Source: Fidelibacterota bacterium (lineage in GTDB: Bacteria > Fidelibacterota > SORT01). Taken from it: a stretch of DNA of 64,000 bases. The stretch is from positions 1-64,000 of the forward strand of contig JACZYG010000007.1 of the NCBI GenBank assembly GCA_022571215.1, written 5' to 3'. Below, one piece after another: positions 25,134-33,363 of this stretch; position 1 is the stretch's first letter, and each line of letters opens with the position of its first letter. The translations under genes and the position numbers were made by a program. The notes beneath the pieces are model-generated. The model was not told where the DNA came from. It made no database searches and was given only the letters and a program-made list of their open reading frames with translations.

Positions 25134-25328
25134 ATGGCGAAAGATAGAAGTTTTGCAACAAAAACAGCAAAGGCGGAAGGCGGAAAAGACAGTTGTCCTG
25201 TTTGCGGTGATGCCTATGCTTATTTAAGACATATCTCTACAGCGAAATCCGCTAAAACTGATGCCTGGAAAGCCAATCGGAAAATGGTAAGAGTTTGCGG
25301 CTGTAACCAGAAGGAAATTTACGGATAA
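25134..25328 (+). CDS. Small conserved-looking zinc-ribbon-like protein (64 aa)
   Basis: The protein is basic and carries CPVC near residue 22 and a late CGC (VRVCGCNQKE), a cysteine pattern that could bind zinc, plus an N-terminal lysine-rich segment. I do not recognise a named family. The start ATG has a GGGAG site about 10 bases upstream, and the gene lies 19 bases after the diguanylate cyclase, so it is probably co-transcribed. It could bind nucleic acid or a protein partner. The ORF is supported by its spacing and composition rather than by homology. Confidence 0.65.
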   Translation: MAKDRSFATKTAKAEGGKDSCPVCGDAYAYLRHISTAKSAKTDAWKANRKMVRVCGCNQKEIYG

Positions 25329-25339
25329 GATTAATCAGT

Positions 25340-25366
25340 AGGCGGTCCCGGTTGCGTAGCCCCGTC
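25340..25366. repeat. Dispersed GC-rich repeat, copy 1
   Basis: GGCGGTC and GCCCCGTC flank a variable centre. The same two blocks recur at 59508-59531. Both copies sit just after a stop codon on the plus strand. This copy lies between convergent genes and abuts the stop codon of the minus-strand gene. Confidence 0.4.
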
Positions 25367-26148
25367 TATTTTTTCAGCGATTTCGCATGTTGAAGTCGTT
25401 CTAAACTTTGCTTCAAGAGTAGAACTCTCGCAGAATCCAAATGTATCATTATCATCGAATCAACCAACACATCTAAATTATGAGTAATCTTAATCAGGGG
25501 TGCGATTATTGGCGGACTTTCGATAATTGTAATGTTTGATTCTCTTCGATTAAACGAAGAGGTCTGAGATTCCATAACCGCTTCAACAGGTTCATATGAG
25601 ACTATGACCTCCATTGTGCTGCTCTTTTTAAGTGTTTGAAGCTCCGCAGAGGGAGTAACTTTAGACAATTGCTCTCTCAAAGTCAGATATGGTAAGTTTT
25701 CTTCCTGAAATGCCGCAAGTTCTTCAATTTTTAAAGCGATAGATTCATATTTTGCGTCTAAGGTTTTGCCGGACAGCCTATTAAGTTCGGCTTCTTTTTG
25801 CGCAAATTCCATATCGAGAATAATTTTCTTTAATTCGCTGTCTATGTTGATTCCTTCTTCCATTCTGATGTTTAGTATAGCGGCAGCGACATCCTGGAAT
25901 TCTTCGGGCGTTATCTCTCCCTTCGATATTTTTTCGGAGAATACCTGGAAACTCTTTCTGGCATTTTCGCCCGTTTTATTGTCAGGAACGCTTTCTGAAA
26001 GTATATTGTTGAGCATCGCAAGCGAAGATTTTATGAGAGAAGATTGCTCGACTTTTGAAGAGAATTCTCCGCTAAAATAGTTGTATATAAGAACGGAGAA
26101 ACCTATCGCAAACAGCACCTTGAGCATCGCCCAGAAATTTTCTTTCAT
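25366..26148 (-). CDS. Membrane-anchored protein of unknown function
   Basis: The 260-aa protein has an N-terminal TM anchor (FWAMLKVLFAIGFSVLIYNYF) and a long, mainly helical, charged remainder without recognisable motifs. Residues ~55-150 are rich in E, K and L and may form coiled coil. It is one of only three minus-strand genes in the window and is divergently transcribed from the TPR lipoprotein gene at 26304. I find no family assignment. An inner-membrane protein with a periplasmic helical domain is the simplest reading. Confidence 0.72.
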   Translation of the reverse strand: MKENFWAMLKVLFAIGFSVLIYNYFSGEFSSKVEQSSLIKSSLAMLNNILSESVPDNKTGENARKSFQVFSEKISKGEITPEEFQDVAAAILNIRMEEGINIDSELKKIILDMEFAQKEAELNRLSGKTLDAKYESIALKIEELAAFQEENLPYLTLREQLSKVTPSAELQTLKKSSTMEVIVSYEPVEAVMESQTSSFNRRESNITIIESPPIIAPLIKITHNLDVLVDSMIMIHLDSARVLLLKQSLERLQHAKSLKK

Positions 26149-26195
26149 ACTAATTCACTATTTAGTTTTATTGAACAAATCATAGATAACAGTAA

Positions 26196-26224
26196 TCTTT
26201 ACTCATAATAAAAAATACTGTCAA
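26196..26224 (-). promoter_or_regulatory. Promoter candidate for the minus-strand gene at 25366-26148
   Basis: On the minus strand a perfect TTGACA (complement of 26219-26224) is followed after 17 bases by TAAAGA (complement of 26196-26201). It lies about 50 bases upstream of the ATG. The -10 match is only moderate. Confidence 0.4.
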
Positions 26225-26246
26225 ATCATTTTCACCGCAAGCTTTA

Positions 26247-26275
26247 TTGATAAATATAGTTTTCGCTTGTAACAT
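26247..26275 (+). promoter_or_regulatory. Promoter candidate for the surface-biosynthesis region
   Basis: TTGATA and TAACAT are 17 bases apart and end 28 bases before the ATG at 26304. With the divergent minus-strand promoter it makes a bidirectional control region of about 155 bases. Confidence 0.45.
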
Positions 26276-26303
26276 ATGGGGAGCTTGAATAAGTTTATAC
26301 TCG

Positions 26304-27911
26304 ATGAAGAGATACATGATTAAAATGTACAGCTTAACGCTGATGATTATCAGTTTCTGGTTAATTCAATGCACCGCCGCTCTCCAAAAGAGTCCGAACT
26401 CCGAAAATCAGGAAAAGGCGATAGAAAGAGAATATAACGCTCTTGCCATAAATCATTTTATGGAGGGTTCGTTACTTGATTTGCAGGAGAATTATGCGGC
26501 GGCGATAGAAGAATATAAAAAAGCTCTAAGATTCGATTCGACTTCCGCTACAATACATTTGTCATTGTCAGAGGATTATACGAGACTTTCGAAATACGCT
26601 GAAGCGATTATGTCGGCAAAAAAGGCAATCGCATTGGATCCCGAAAGCGAAGAGGCGATCGGGTTGATTGCCCGGATATATTTTGTGACGGAAAGGTACG
26701 CTCTTGCTTCAAGATGGTACGATAGATTGTTAAAGCTCAACTCTCAGGATATTAACGCATGGTACCAATTAGCAGAATCTTACGAAAGGGCGGGAATGAG
26801 AAAAAATGCCGCTCAAGCGTATGAAGAGCTGTATGATACCAATTCATCAGTCAGTGAAGCGCTATTACGGGCGGGTGATCTTTACGAAAGAATGGGGGAG
26901 GAAGAAAAATCAGTAGAGCTGTTTTCAAAATACTATGAAGAGAATCCGGAAAATCAAGCTCTGAGAAGGAAATTAGCGGATTATTATGTCGATAAAGGGA
27001 AATTCGAGGAAGCTAAGAAGCTTTACCAGGACCGTCTATTAGAAAATGCAAATGACCTATCAACACTGATTTCATTGGGTGATCTTTATTGGCGTGAAGG
27101 GAATATCGAGCTCACGAAAGAGCACTTCATAAAATTATTGCCCGGCAATGAGAAGGAATGGAGAATATATTTTTATCTTGGAATTGTCTCCGCAGAGCTG
27201 GATGAATTTCCCGAATCTGAAAAATATTTGAAAGAACTAATTAAAATTTCTCCTCGGAATCCGGTTGGTTATTCCAATTTAGGCAGAATTTACCTCGTAC
27301 AGGAGAAGTATACCGAAGCGATTGTAGTTTTAAATAGCGGTGAAAAGATTGCCCCGAATAGCTGGTCGGTAATGTATCTTTTGGGTTCGGCATACAATCA
27401 GGTAGGAAATTATGAAAAGGCGGAGAGAGCGCTTGAGCGCGCAATCCTGATTAGACCTGAGGATACATCTACAATAACGGTACTTGCGTCAGTATATGAT
27501 AACCTAAAAAAATATGATGAATCGGATGAACTTCATTTACAGATACTCAGCAAAGACCCCACAAATACCACTATCTTGAACAATTACGCTTATAGTCTTT
27601 CAGTAAGGGGAATAAAATTGAAAAATGCGCTTGAGATGGCTCAGGTAGCAGTGAAAAAATCTCCGAAAAACCCGGCGTATCTCGATACTCTCGGATGGAT
27701 TTATTTCAAGTTGGGAAAGTTCGACCAGGCTCTTGAATATATAAAAAAATCGTTAGAGATCGATCAATCGAGCGCTGAAGTTTTAGAGCATATGGGTGAT
27801 ATACAGCAAGAATTGGGAAACAGGGAGAAGTCTAAAGAGTTCTACAAAAAGGCTTTAGACGCGGAAAAAACAGAATCAACAACAATAGAAAAAAATATAT
27901 TCAAAGAATAA
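26304..27911 (+). CDS. TPR-repeat lipoprotein
   Basis: The 535-aa protein has a lipoprotein signal (SLTLMIISFWLIQC, lipobox LIQC) and about twelve tetratricopeptide repeats spanning residues ~45-520, for example AAIEEYKKALRFDSTSATIHL, YAEAIMSAKKAIALDPES and FDQALEYIKKSLEIDQSS. It is expected to be anchored in the outer membrane facing the periplasm and to act as a protein-protein scaffold. A DUF4292-like lipoprotein gene follows after 16 bases, a neighbour pair also seen in Bacteroidota. Direct partners cannot be told from sequence. Confidence 0.87.
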   Translation: MKRYMIKMYSLTLMIISFWLIQCTAALQKSPNSENQEKAIEREYNALAINHFMEGSLLDLQENYAAAIEEYKKALRFDSTSATIHLSLSEDYTRLSKYAEAIMSAKKAIALDPESEEAIGLIARIYFVTERYALASRWYDRLLKLNSQDINAWYQLAESYERAGMRKNAAQAYEELYDTNSSVSEALLRAGDLYERMGEEEKSVELFSKYYEENPENQALRRKLADYYVDKGKFEEAKKLYQDRLLENANDLSTLISLGDLYWREGNIELTKEHFIKLLPGNEKEWRIYFYLGIVSAELDEFPESEKYLKELIKISPRNPVGYSNLGRIYLVQEKYTEAIVVLNSGEKIAPNSWSVMYLLGSAYNQVGNYEKAERALERAILIRPEDTSTITVLASVYDNLKKYDESDELHLQILSKDPTNTTILNNYAYSLSVRGIKLKNALEMAQVAVKKSPKNPAYLDTLGWIYFKLGKFDQALEYIKKSLEIDQSSAEVLEHMGDIQQELGNREKSKEFYKKALDAEKTESTTIEKNIFKE

Positions 27912-27927
27912 TTTATAAATAAATAAT

Positions 27928-28671
27928 TTGAATAATACCAAACTTCTTTTATCGTTCTTCGTTTTATTAAATTTATTCTCAAGTTGCGGTCTGATGAGTA
28001 CGACTAAGTCTATCGGTACAGAGAGAATAACTGTTGAGGAAATTATTTCCATTTTGAGGGAGAATAAAAATAAGCTATTCACGATGGAAGCAGAGGCAAG
28101 AATAGCAATTGATACCGAAGAAATGGCTCAGATGGGTATAAGCTACATAAAAATTGAGATGCCTTCTTCGATTGAGATGAGCATTAGAGGTCCTCTCGGT
28201 CTGCCCCTTGTCGAGATGAAAGCGGACAGCAATTATTATTCTTTAAGAGATTTCGTCAGACAAGATTTTATAGAAGGAGCGCCGGGCGATTTGAACTTTT
28301 TGGGATTACCGTTTAATGCGGGTTTAAATGAATTATTAGAACTAATTTTAGGTGTGGTAACATTTTCGGACACAGATGTTGACAGCTTAAAAGAGTATAG
28401 AATCGATGATGGTAAATATTATTTTGAGATAGTCAAGCACGGCATAAAAACATCAAACTGGATAGACAAAAAAGATCTAATTTTAACGAGACAGGTCATC
28501 TCTTCTTTGGATGCGAAATATACAATAGAAAAACGTTTCGAAATAATTGAGGTTGTGAACGGTGTGAAACTGCCGAGAATAATTCATATTTTCAGTGAAG
28601 AACTTGGAGGCTCAGCCTCAATCGAATATATAGACAGGAAAGTAAATTTAGTCTCAGAGGTAGACCGGTAA
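27928..28671 (+). CDS. DUF4292-like outer-membrane lipoprotein
   Basis: The 247-aa protein starts at TTG with a lipoprotein signal (LLLSFFVLLNLFSSC). The body is a LolB/LolA-like half-barrel pattern: FTMEAEARIAI, IKIEMPSSIEMSIRGPLGLPLVEM, YYFEIVKHGIKTSNWIDKKDLILTRQVI. That matches my memory of DUF4292 proteins of the FCB group. A role in lipid or lipoprotein handling at the outer membrane is inferred. Its last base is the first base of the next ATG (TAATG). Confidence 0.72.
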   Translation: MNNTKLLLSFFVLLNLFSSCGLMSTTKSIGTERITVEEIISILRENKNKLFTMEAEARIAIDTEEMAQMGISYIKIEMPSSIEMSIRGPLGLPLVEMKADSNYYSLRDFVRQDFIEGAPGDLNFLGLPFNAGLNELLELILGVVTFSDTDVDSLKEYRIDDGKYYFEIVKHGIKTSNWIDKKDLILTRQVISSLDAKYTIEKRFEIIEVVNGVKLPRIIHIFSEELGGSASIEYIDRKVNLVSEVDR

Positions 28672-29618
28672 TGAATTCAAAAACTGAACTCTCTATAATC
28701 ATACCCGTATTCAACGAGGAAGAATCGATTTTCGAACTCAACGCGGAAATCAATGGAGCGATGAAAGATTCAACCGCTGAATATGAAGTGATATTCATTG
28801 ATGATGGAAGCAATGATGGTTCCTATGACAAAATAAAAGCTATCGCGGCTGAGGACTCCCGTATAATCGGTGTCCGCTTCAGAAGAAATTATGGGAAAGC
28901 AGCTGCCCTCTCCGAAGGGTTCAGGATTTCCAACGGAAAGATGGTTGTCACGATGGATTCCGATTTGCAAGACGATCCGACTGAAATAACCGCTTTAATG
29001 GGGAAATTGGATGAAGGTTACGATGTGATCTCCGGTTGGAAGAAAAATCGGAAAGACCCATGGACAAAAAAAATCCCGAGTAAAATATTTAATCTTGTAA
29101 CCAGAATGATGTCGGGAATAAGAATACACGATTTTAATTGTGGTTTAAAGATCTATCGGTCGGAGGTAGTTAAGAGTGTCAAAGTTTACGGAGAGCTGCA
29201 CAGATACATACCTGTTCTTGCAAAGTTAGCAGGCTTCAGGGTTAGTGAATTGGTTGTAAATCACAGACCGCGCAAATTCGGGAAAACGAAATTCGGGGCG
29301 GGACGATTCGTAAAAGGTTTTTTAGACCTTACCACGGTATTGTTTCTAGGGAAATTTGAACGAAACCCACTCCATTTTTTCGGTATTCTTGGAGGGTTAC
29401 TATTTTTCGCGGGGTTGTTGATAAACGGATATCTCACTATACAGTGGTTCGGCGGCGTATGGATAGGAAACAGACCGATCCTCTTTCTCGGTATCCTATT
29501 GATGATAGTAGGGATCCAATTTATTTCACTTGGTCTACTCGCGGAGATGATCACAGCAAGGGGAGAAAATTTGAAATACTCTATAGCTGAGAAAACGTAC
29601 GCGGACAATGATGTTTAA
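28671..29618 (+). CDS. Family 2 glycosyltransferase, polyprenyl-phosphate type (DPM/GtrB-like)
   Basis: The 315-aa protein has a GT-A catalytic domain with SIIIPVFNEEESI, FIDDGSNDGS and the metal site TMDSDLQDDP, followed by two C-terminal TM helices (~235-255, ~265-300). It most resembles GtrB/dolichol-phosphate-mannose synthase-like enzymes that transfer a sugar to undecaprenyl phosphate on the cytoplasmic side. It starts with a 1-base overlap on the DUF4292 gene. The sugar is unknown. Confidence 0.9.
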   Translation: MNSKTELSIIIPVFNEEESIFELNAEINGAMKDSTAEYEVIFIDDGSNDGSYDKIKAIAAEDSRIIGVRFRRNYGKAAALSEGFRISNGKMVVTMDSDLQDDPTEITALMGKLDEGYDVISGWKKNRKDPWTKKIPSKIFNLVTRMMSGIRIHDFNCGLKIYRSEVVKSVKVYGELHRYIPVLAKLAGFRVSELVVNHRPRKFGKTKFGAGRFVKGFLDLTTVLFLGKFERNPLHFFGILGGLLFFAGLLINGYLTIQWFGGVWIGNRPILFLGILLMIVGIQFISLGLLAEMITARGENLKYSIAEKTYADNDV

Positions 29619-29665
29619 ATCTAACCCAAAGGGTTTACTCTTTTCTTAACTACGGGTTCCTTTTG

Positions 29666-30778
29666 ATGAAAGTCATATTAGTCGGTCCCTCGCATCCATA
29701 CAGAGGGGGAATTTCGCATTACAATACTCGTTTATATAAAGAATTCATTAAAAAGGGACATGACTGTTCCATTCTGAATTTTAAACGAATGTATCCGTCA
29801 ATTTTCTTTCCCGGAAAAACTCAGTATGACGAATCGAGCAGCATATTTGAAGCTCCTTCAGATAGGTTATTGGATTCAATAAATCCATTTTCGTGGCATA
29901 AAACAGCGAAATTTATAAAATCGCAAAATCCGGATGTAGTGATATTTCATTGGTGGCAGCCGTTTTTCGGCCCCGGTTATAATACAATTCTTAAAAAATT
30001 AGAAAACACTTCAAAAAGGATATTTATCTGCCATAATGTTCGTCCGCATGAGGAATCAATGATAGACAGCTTTTTAAGCAGGAGAGTTTTTAAAAATGTT
30101 GACAGGTTTATTGTTCACTCGGAAGAAGATAAGGTTAATCTCCTTGAGATCCGTCCGGATGCCGTAATAGAGAAAAATTTCCATCCCTTATATGATATTT
30201 TCGAGAATAGCGGTAAGCACAAGACAGAAAGAAGAAATGATAAAAAAACGCCCTCGAATATTCTATTCTTCGGATATATAAGAAAATATAAAGGTCTGGA
30301 GTATCTATTAAAAGCGATGCCGAAGATATTGAACGAAGTAGATGTCAGATTGACCGTAGCGGGCGAATTCTATGATGAGAAGCAACCATATTTAGACCTG
30401 ATAGAAGAACATGGTCTCTCAAACAAAATAAACATTATTGATAAGTATATTCCTAACGAGGAAGTCGAAGGTTATTTTATGAACAGCGACTTAGTTGTGA
30501 TCCCTTATAGAGATGCAACTCAAAGCGGTATCATACAAATCTCATACAGCTTTGGCGTTCCTGTTGTAGTCACAAGGGTCGGAGGATTGCCGGAGGTGGT
30601 TCATGACGGTGAAACTGGTTACATAGTGGAACCCGGTTCAAGCAACGCAGTGGCTGACGCGGTTATTGATTTCTTCAAGAACAATAAATCAGAAGAATTT
30701 AAAAATAACATAGCAAAGCGCAAACATCTTTTTTCATGGGAAAATCTTGTCATCACGTTGGAAAATTTAGTTCGATGA
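29666..30778 (+). CDS. Family 4 glycosyltransferase (GT-B)
   Basis: The protein has the GT4 layout: an N-terminal Rossmann half starting VILVGPSHPYRGGISHYNTRLY, and a C-terminal half with NILFFGYIRKYKGLEYLLKAM and the donor-binding segment YSFGVPVVVTRVGGLPEVV followed by GETGYIVEPG. It is a cytoplasmic retaining glycosyltransferase for a surface glycan. The track opens at TTG 29663; ATG at 29666 is the natural start (370 aa). It shares an ATGA junction with the next glycosyltransferase. Confidence 0.9.
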   Translation: MKVILVGPSHPYRGGISHYNTRLYKEFIKKGHDCSILNFKRMYPSIFFPGKTQYDESSSIFEAPSDRLLDSINPFSWHKTAKFIKSQNPDVVIFHWWQPFFGPGYNTILKKLENTSKRIFICHNVRPHEESMIDSFLSRRVFKNVDRFIVHSEEDKVNLLEIRPDAVIEKNFHPLYDIFENSGKHKTERRNDKKTPSNILFFGYIRKYKGLEYLLKAMPKILNEVDVRLTVAGEFYDEKQPYLDLIEEHGLSNKINIIDKYIPNEEVEGYFMNSDLVVIPYRDATQSGIIQISYSFGVPVVVTRVGGLPEVVHDGETGYIVEPGSSNAVADAVIDFFKNNKSEEFKNNIAKRKHLFSWENLVITLENLVR

Positions 30779-31650
30779 CCAGCTCAGAAAATTCTCCAAA
30801 CGTGGAAATTATCGTCTTGAACTGGAACGGAAAGGAAGACACTTTAGGATGCTTGAAAGCATTACAAAAAGTCAGGTATGATAATATTTCTGTTACGGTT
30901 GTGGATAACGCTTCGACAGATGATTCCACGGAGATGATCGCGGCCGAATTCCCTTCGGTAAAACTTATTAAGAATACCGCGAATTTGAGGTATGCGGGCG
31001 GAAATAACGTTGCTATTAAAGAGGCTCTTAAAGGGGAAGCGGAATATATTCTCATATTGAACAACGATACGATTCCGCATGAAGATTTTTTAACATCTCT
31101 TGTGGAAACTATTAGTTCAGAGGTGGAAATCGGGATAGTGGCGCCGAAGATAAATTATTTTACGGATAGAAAATTGATATGGTACGCAGGTGGATTCGTG
31201 AATTTCTTTACCGGAAATATATATCATAAAGGTCTACGAAAGCGGGACGATGGTAAATATGATCTATCTAACGAAGTTGATTATGCCACAGGATGCTGCA
31301 TGTTGATAAAGAGAGAGCTTTTTGATGAGATAGGTCTTTTGGATGAGAAGTATTATATTTACACTGAAGATGTTGATTTCAGTTTCAGGGCGCGCGCGGC
31401 GGGATACAAAGTGATATTCGAGCCTCGTTCCCTTATTTGGCACAAAATTTCAGCCTCAACAGGCGGCGCATTTTCGTTCTTCAAAATCAGGAACAAGTTA
31501 AAAAGCAATCTGCGGTTTTTCATAATTTATGCCAGCTGGTATCATTGGTTCACGATTCCGCTGTTTACGGTGATGAGGTCTCTTTATATTATTATTGGAC
31601 AGATGTTGAGAAAAATATTCAGCGCTCAAAGGGGTAGCTACAACGGCTAA
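30775..31650 (+). CDS. Family 2 glycosyltransferase, rhamnosyltransferase-like
   Basis: The GT-A domain opens with VEIIVLNWNGKEDTLGCLKAL, then VDNASTDDS, ILNNDTIPHEDF and TGCCMLIKRELFDEIGLLDEKYYIYTEDVDF, typical of WbbL-type rhamnosyltransferases. The C-terminus has a membrane-associated hydrophobic segment (WYHWFTIPLFTVM). The track starts at 30736 inside the preceding gene, but ATG 30775 overlaps the upstream TGA as ATGA and leaves six residues before the first strand, so it is preferred (291 aa). Confidence 0.9.
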   Translation: MTSSENSPNVEIIVLNWNGKEDTLGCLKALQKVRYDNISVTVVDNASTDDSTEMIAAEFPSVKLIKNTANLRYAGGNNVAIKEALKGEAEYILILNNDTIPHEDFLTSLVETISSEVEIGIVAPKINYFTDRKLIWYAGGFVNFFTGNIYHKGLRKRDDGKYDLSNEVDYATGCCMLIKRELFDEIGLLDEKYYIYTEDVDFSFRARAAGYKVIFEPRSLIWHKISASTGGAFSFFKIRNKLKSNLRFFIIYASWYHWFTIPLFTVMRSLYIIIGQMLRKIFSAQRGSYNG

Positions 31651-33295
31651 GAAAAAGAAGATAGTTCTATTAGGACTCGACGGCGGAACGTTTGATATCA
31701 TAATGCCTTTAATAGAACAGGGCGACATGCCTGTTATGAAATCGTTTATTGATAACGGCGTTCATGGAATCTTAAAGAGCACTTTTCCACCCTTGACTTG
31801 TCCCGCGTGGTTCAGCTTTTCAACGGGTAAGAATCCCGGAAAACTCGGAATGTACAATTTTTATCGGCTTGAACGGAAATCATATCAAATCAAGCGATTT
31901 GATAATCATGATGTCGCCAATGAAAACGAGCTATGGGATATATTGAATTCTCAGGGATACACAACAGGTATATTCAATAATCCGGTGGCATATCCGCCCA
32001 AGCCGGTAGACGGATTCATGATATCGGGATTTTTAGCCCCTTCGACATTTTCAAACTTCACTTATCCGAAATCACTAAAAGGAAAGCTGGACAGCGTCAC
32101 GGGAGGCTATGAACTTGACGCGGATCAGGGGGACAGGTTCACTGCGAAGGAGGTTATCGAGAATTGTCACAGAATAATGAAAAAACGCACGAAGGCGATG
32201 AAATTCCTCCTTGAAGAAGAGAACAAAGATTTCATGATGTTGGTTTATACCGGCACCGACAGGATATCTCATCAACTGATCAACAAGATGTATTCAGAGG
32301 ACGAGAGTGAAGCGGCATGGGCAAAGGAAGAGATAAGAAAGTTTTTCACTGCTCTTGACGGTGAGATCGGAGAACTTCTTGATACGCTCTCAGGTGAGGA
32401 ATACACGCTTTTTGTGATGTCTGACCACGGATTTCACAGACGGGACAAGGGATTTTATCTGAATCAATGGCTTATCAACGAGGGATATTTAGTATTGAAA
32501 GACCCGACTTCCATTTTAGGAAAGATCGGATTGACACAAAAGGGAATAGCTTCCTTATTGGAAAAGGTCGGATTGAAGAATTTCGTTCGAGGAATAGTTC
32601 CAAAATCAATTGAGAAACGAGTTCCGATCGGAGTAATAGAAGGAAAAGGCAGGTCAATTCTTGATCTGATTCAGACAGGCGGTATCGATTGGAGCAAGAC
32701 AAGGGCTGTCGCTCTTCCGGGTGGTATTTATCTCAACAGTGTTGATAGACCCGAAGGGATAGTAGAGAACGAAAATTATACTGCTCTCAGGAATGAGATA
32801 GCGGAGAAGTTTAAAAATATAACCGATCCGCGTGATGGTTCAGATTTAGAAGTGGAAATTCTTTTTAGGGAGGATATCTATACCGGACAATATGTTGAGA
32901 ATGCGCCGGATATTCAATTCATCATTGGCGGTTATGAGTGGGGTGCAATCAGAAACATACCCGCAGACGGAAGGCTATATGACCCGTTAAAGACAGCTCA
33001 TCATGATGATAAAGGGATTTTCATAGTGACCGGGCAAGGAATTAAACAGGGTAAAAAAATTGAAAATGCGAATATCATTGACCTGACACCTACTATATTA
33101 GCCGCATACGGAATTAAGCCTCCAAGCGATATGGACGGAAAGGTGCTCAATGAAATTTTTGTATCGGCTCCTGAATTTCATGCCAGCGCGGATGATACTG
33201 AATCGGCAAGTCTTGAAAGTGATACCGCCGGTTACACTCCTGAAGAGGAGAAAGCAATAGAGGAACGACTTCGCGGCTTGGGATATGTTGATTAA
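31643..33295 (+). CDS. Alkaline-phosphatase-superfamily phosphodiesterase/phosphotransferase, start codon unresolved
   Basis: The reading frame carries the type I phosphodiesterase fold: metal Asp in LLGLDGGTFD, nucleophile Thr in PPLTCPAWFSF, then GTDRISHQ, MSDHGFH and AHHDDKGIF for the remaining metal ligands, and ends LRGLGYVD as in related FCB proteins. The ATG used by the ORF track (31703) falls after the LDGG motif and would delete a catalytic ligand. Upstream to the in-frame stop at 31607 there is no ATG, GTG or TTG. An ACG at 31643 lies 8 bases after AAAGGGG and is listed as the provisional start (550 aa); ATA at 31661 is another choice. It lies among glycosyltransferases, so it may add or remove a phospho-substituent of a glycan or lipid. 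Confidence 0.78.
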   Translation, partial: TAKKKKIVLLGLDGGTFDIIMPLIEQGDMPVMKSFIDNGVHGILKSTFPPLTCPAWFSFSTGKNPGKLGMYNFYRLERKSYQIKRFDNHDVANENELWDILNSQGYTTGIFNNPVAYPPKPVDGFMISGFLAPSTFSNFTYPKSLKGKLDSVTGGYELDADQGDRFTAKEVIENCHRIMKKRTKAMKFLLEEENKDFMMLVYTGTDRISHQLINKMYSEDESEAAWAKEEIRKFFTALDGEIGELLDTLSGEEYTLFVMSDHGFHRRDKGFYLNQWLINEGYLVLKDPTSILGKIGLTQKGIASLLEKVGLKNFVRGIVPKSIEKRVPIGVIEGKGRSILDLIQTGGIDWSKTRAVALPGGIYLNSVDRPEGIVENENYTALRNEIAEKFKNITDPRDGSDLEVEILFREDIYTGQYVENAPDIQFIIGGYEWGAIRNIPADGRLYDPLKTAHHDDKGIFIVTGQGIKQGKKIENANIIDLTPTILAAYGIKPPSDMDGKVLNEIFVSAPEFHASADDTESASLESDTAGYTPEEEKAIEERLRGLGYVD

Positions 33296-33363
33296 ATCAA
33301 TAATAGAATTTCGCCAATAGTCGTACACAATATAAACTCAAAATAGAAGCGAACGTTATCAGA

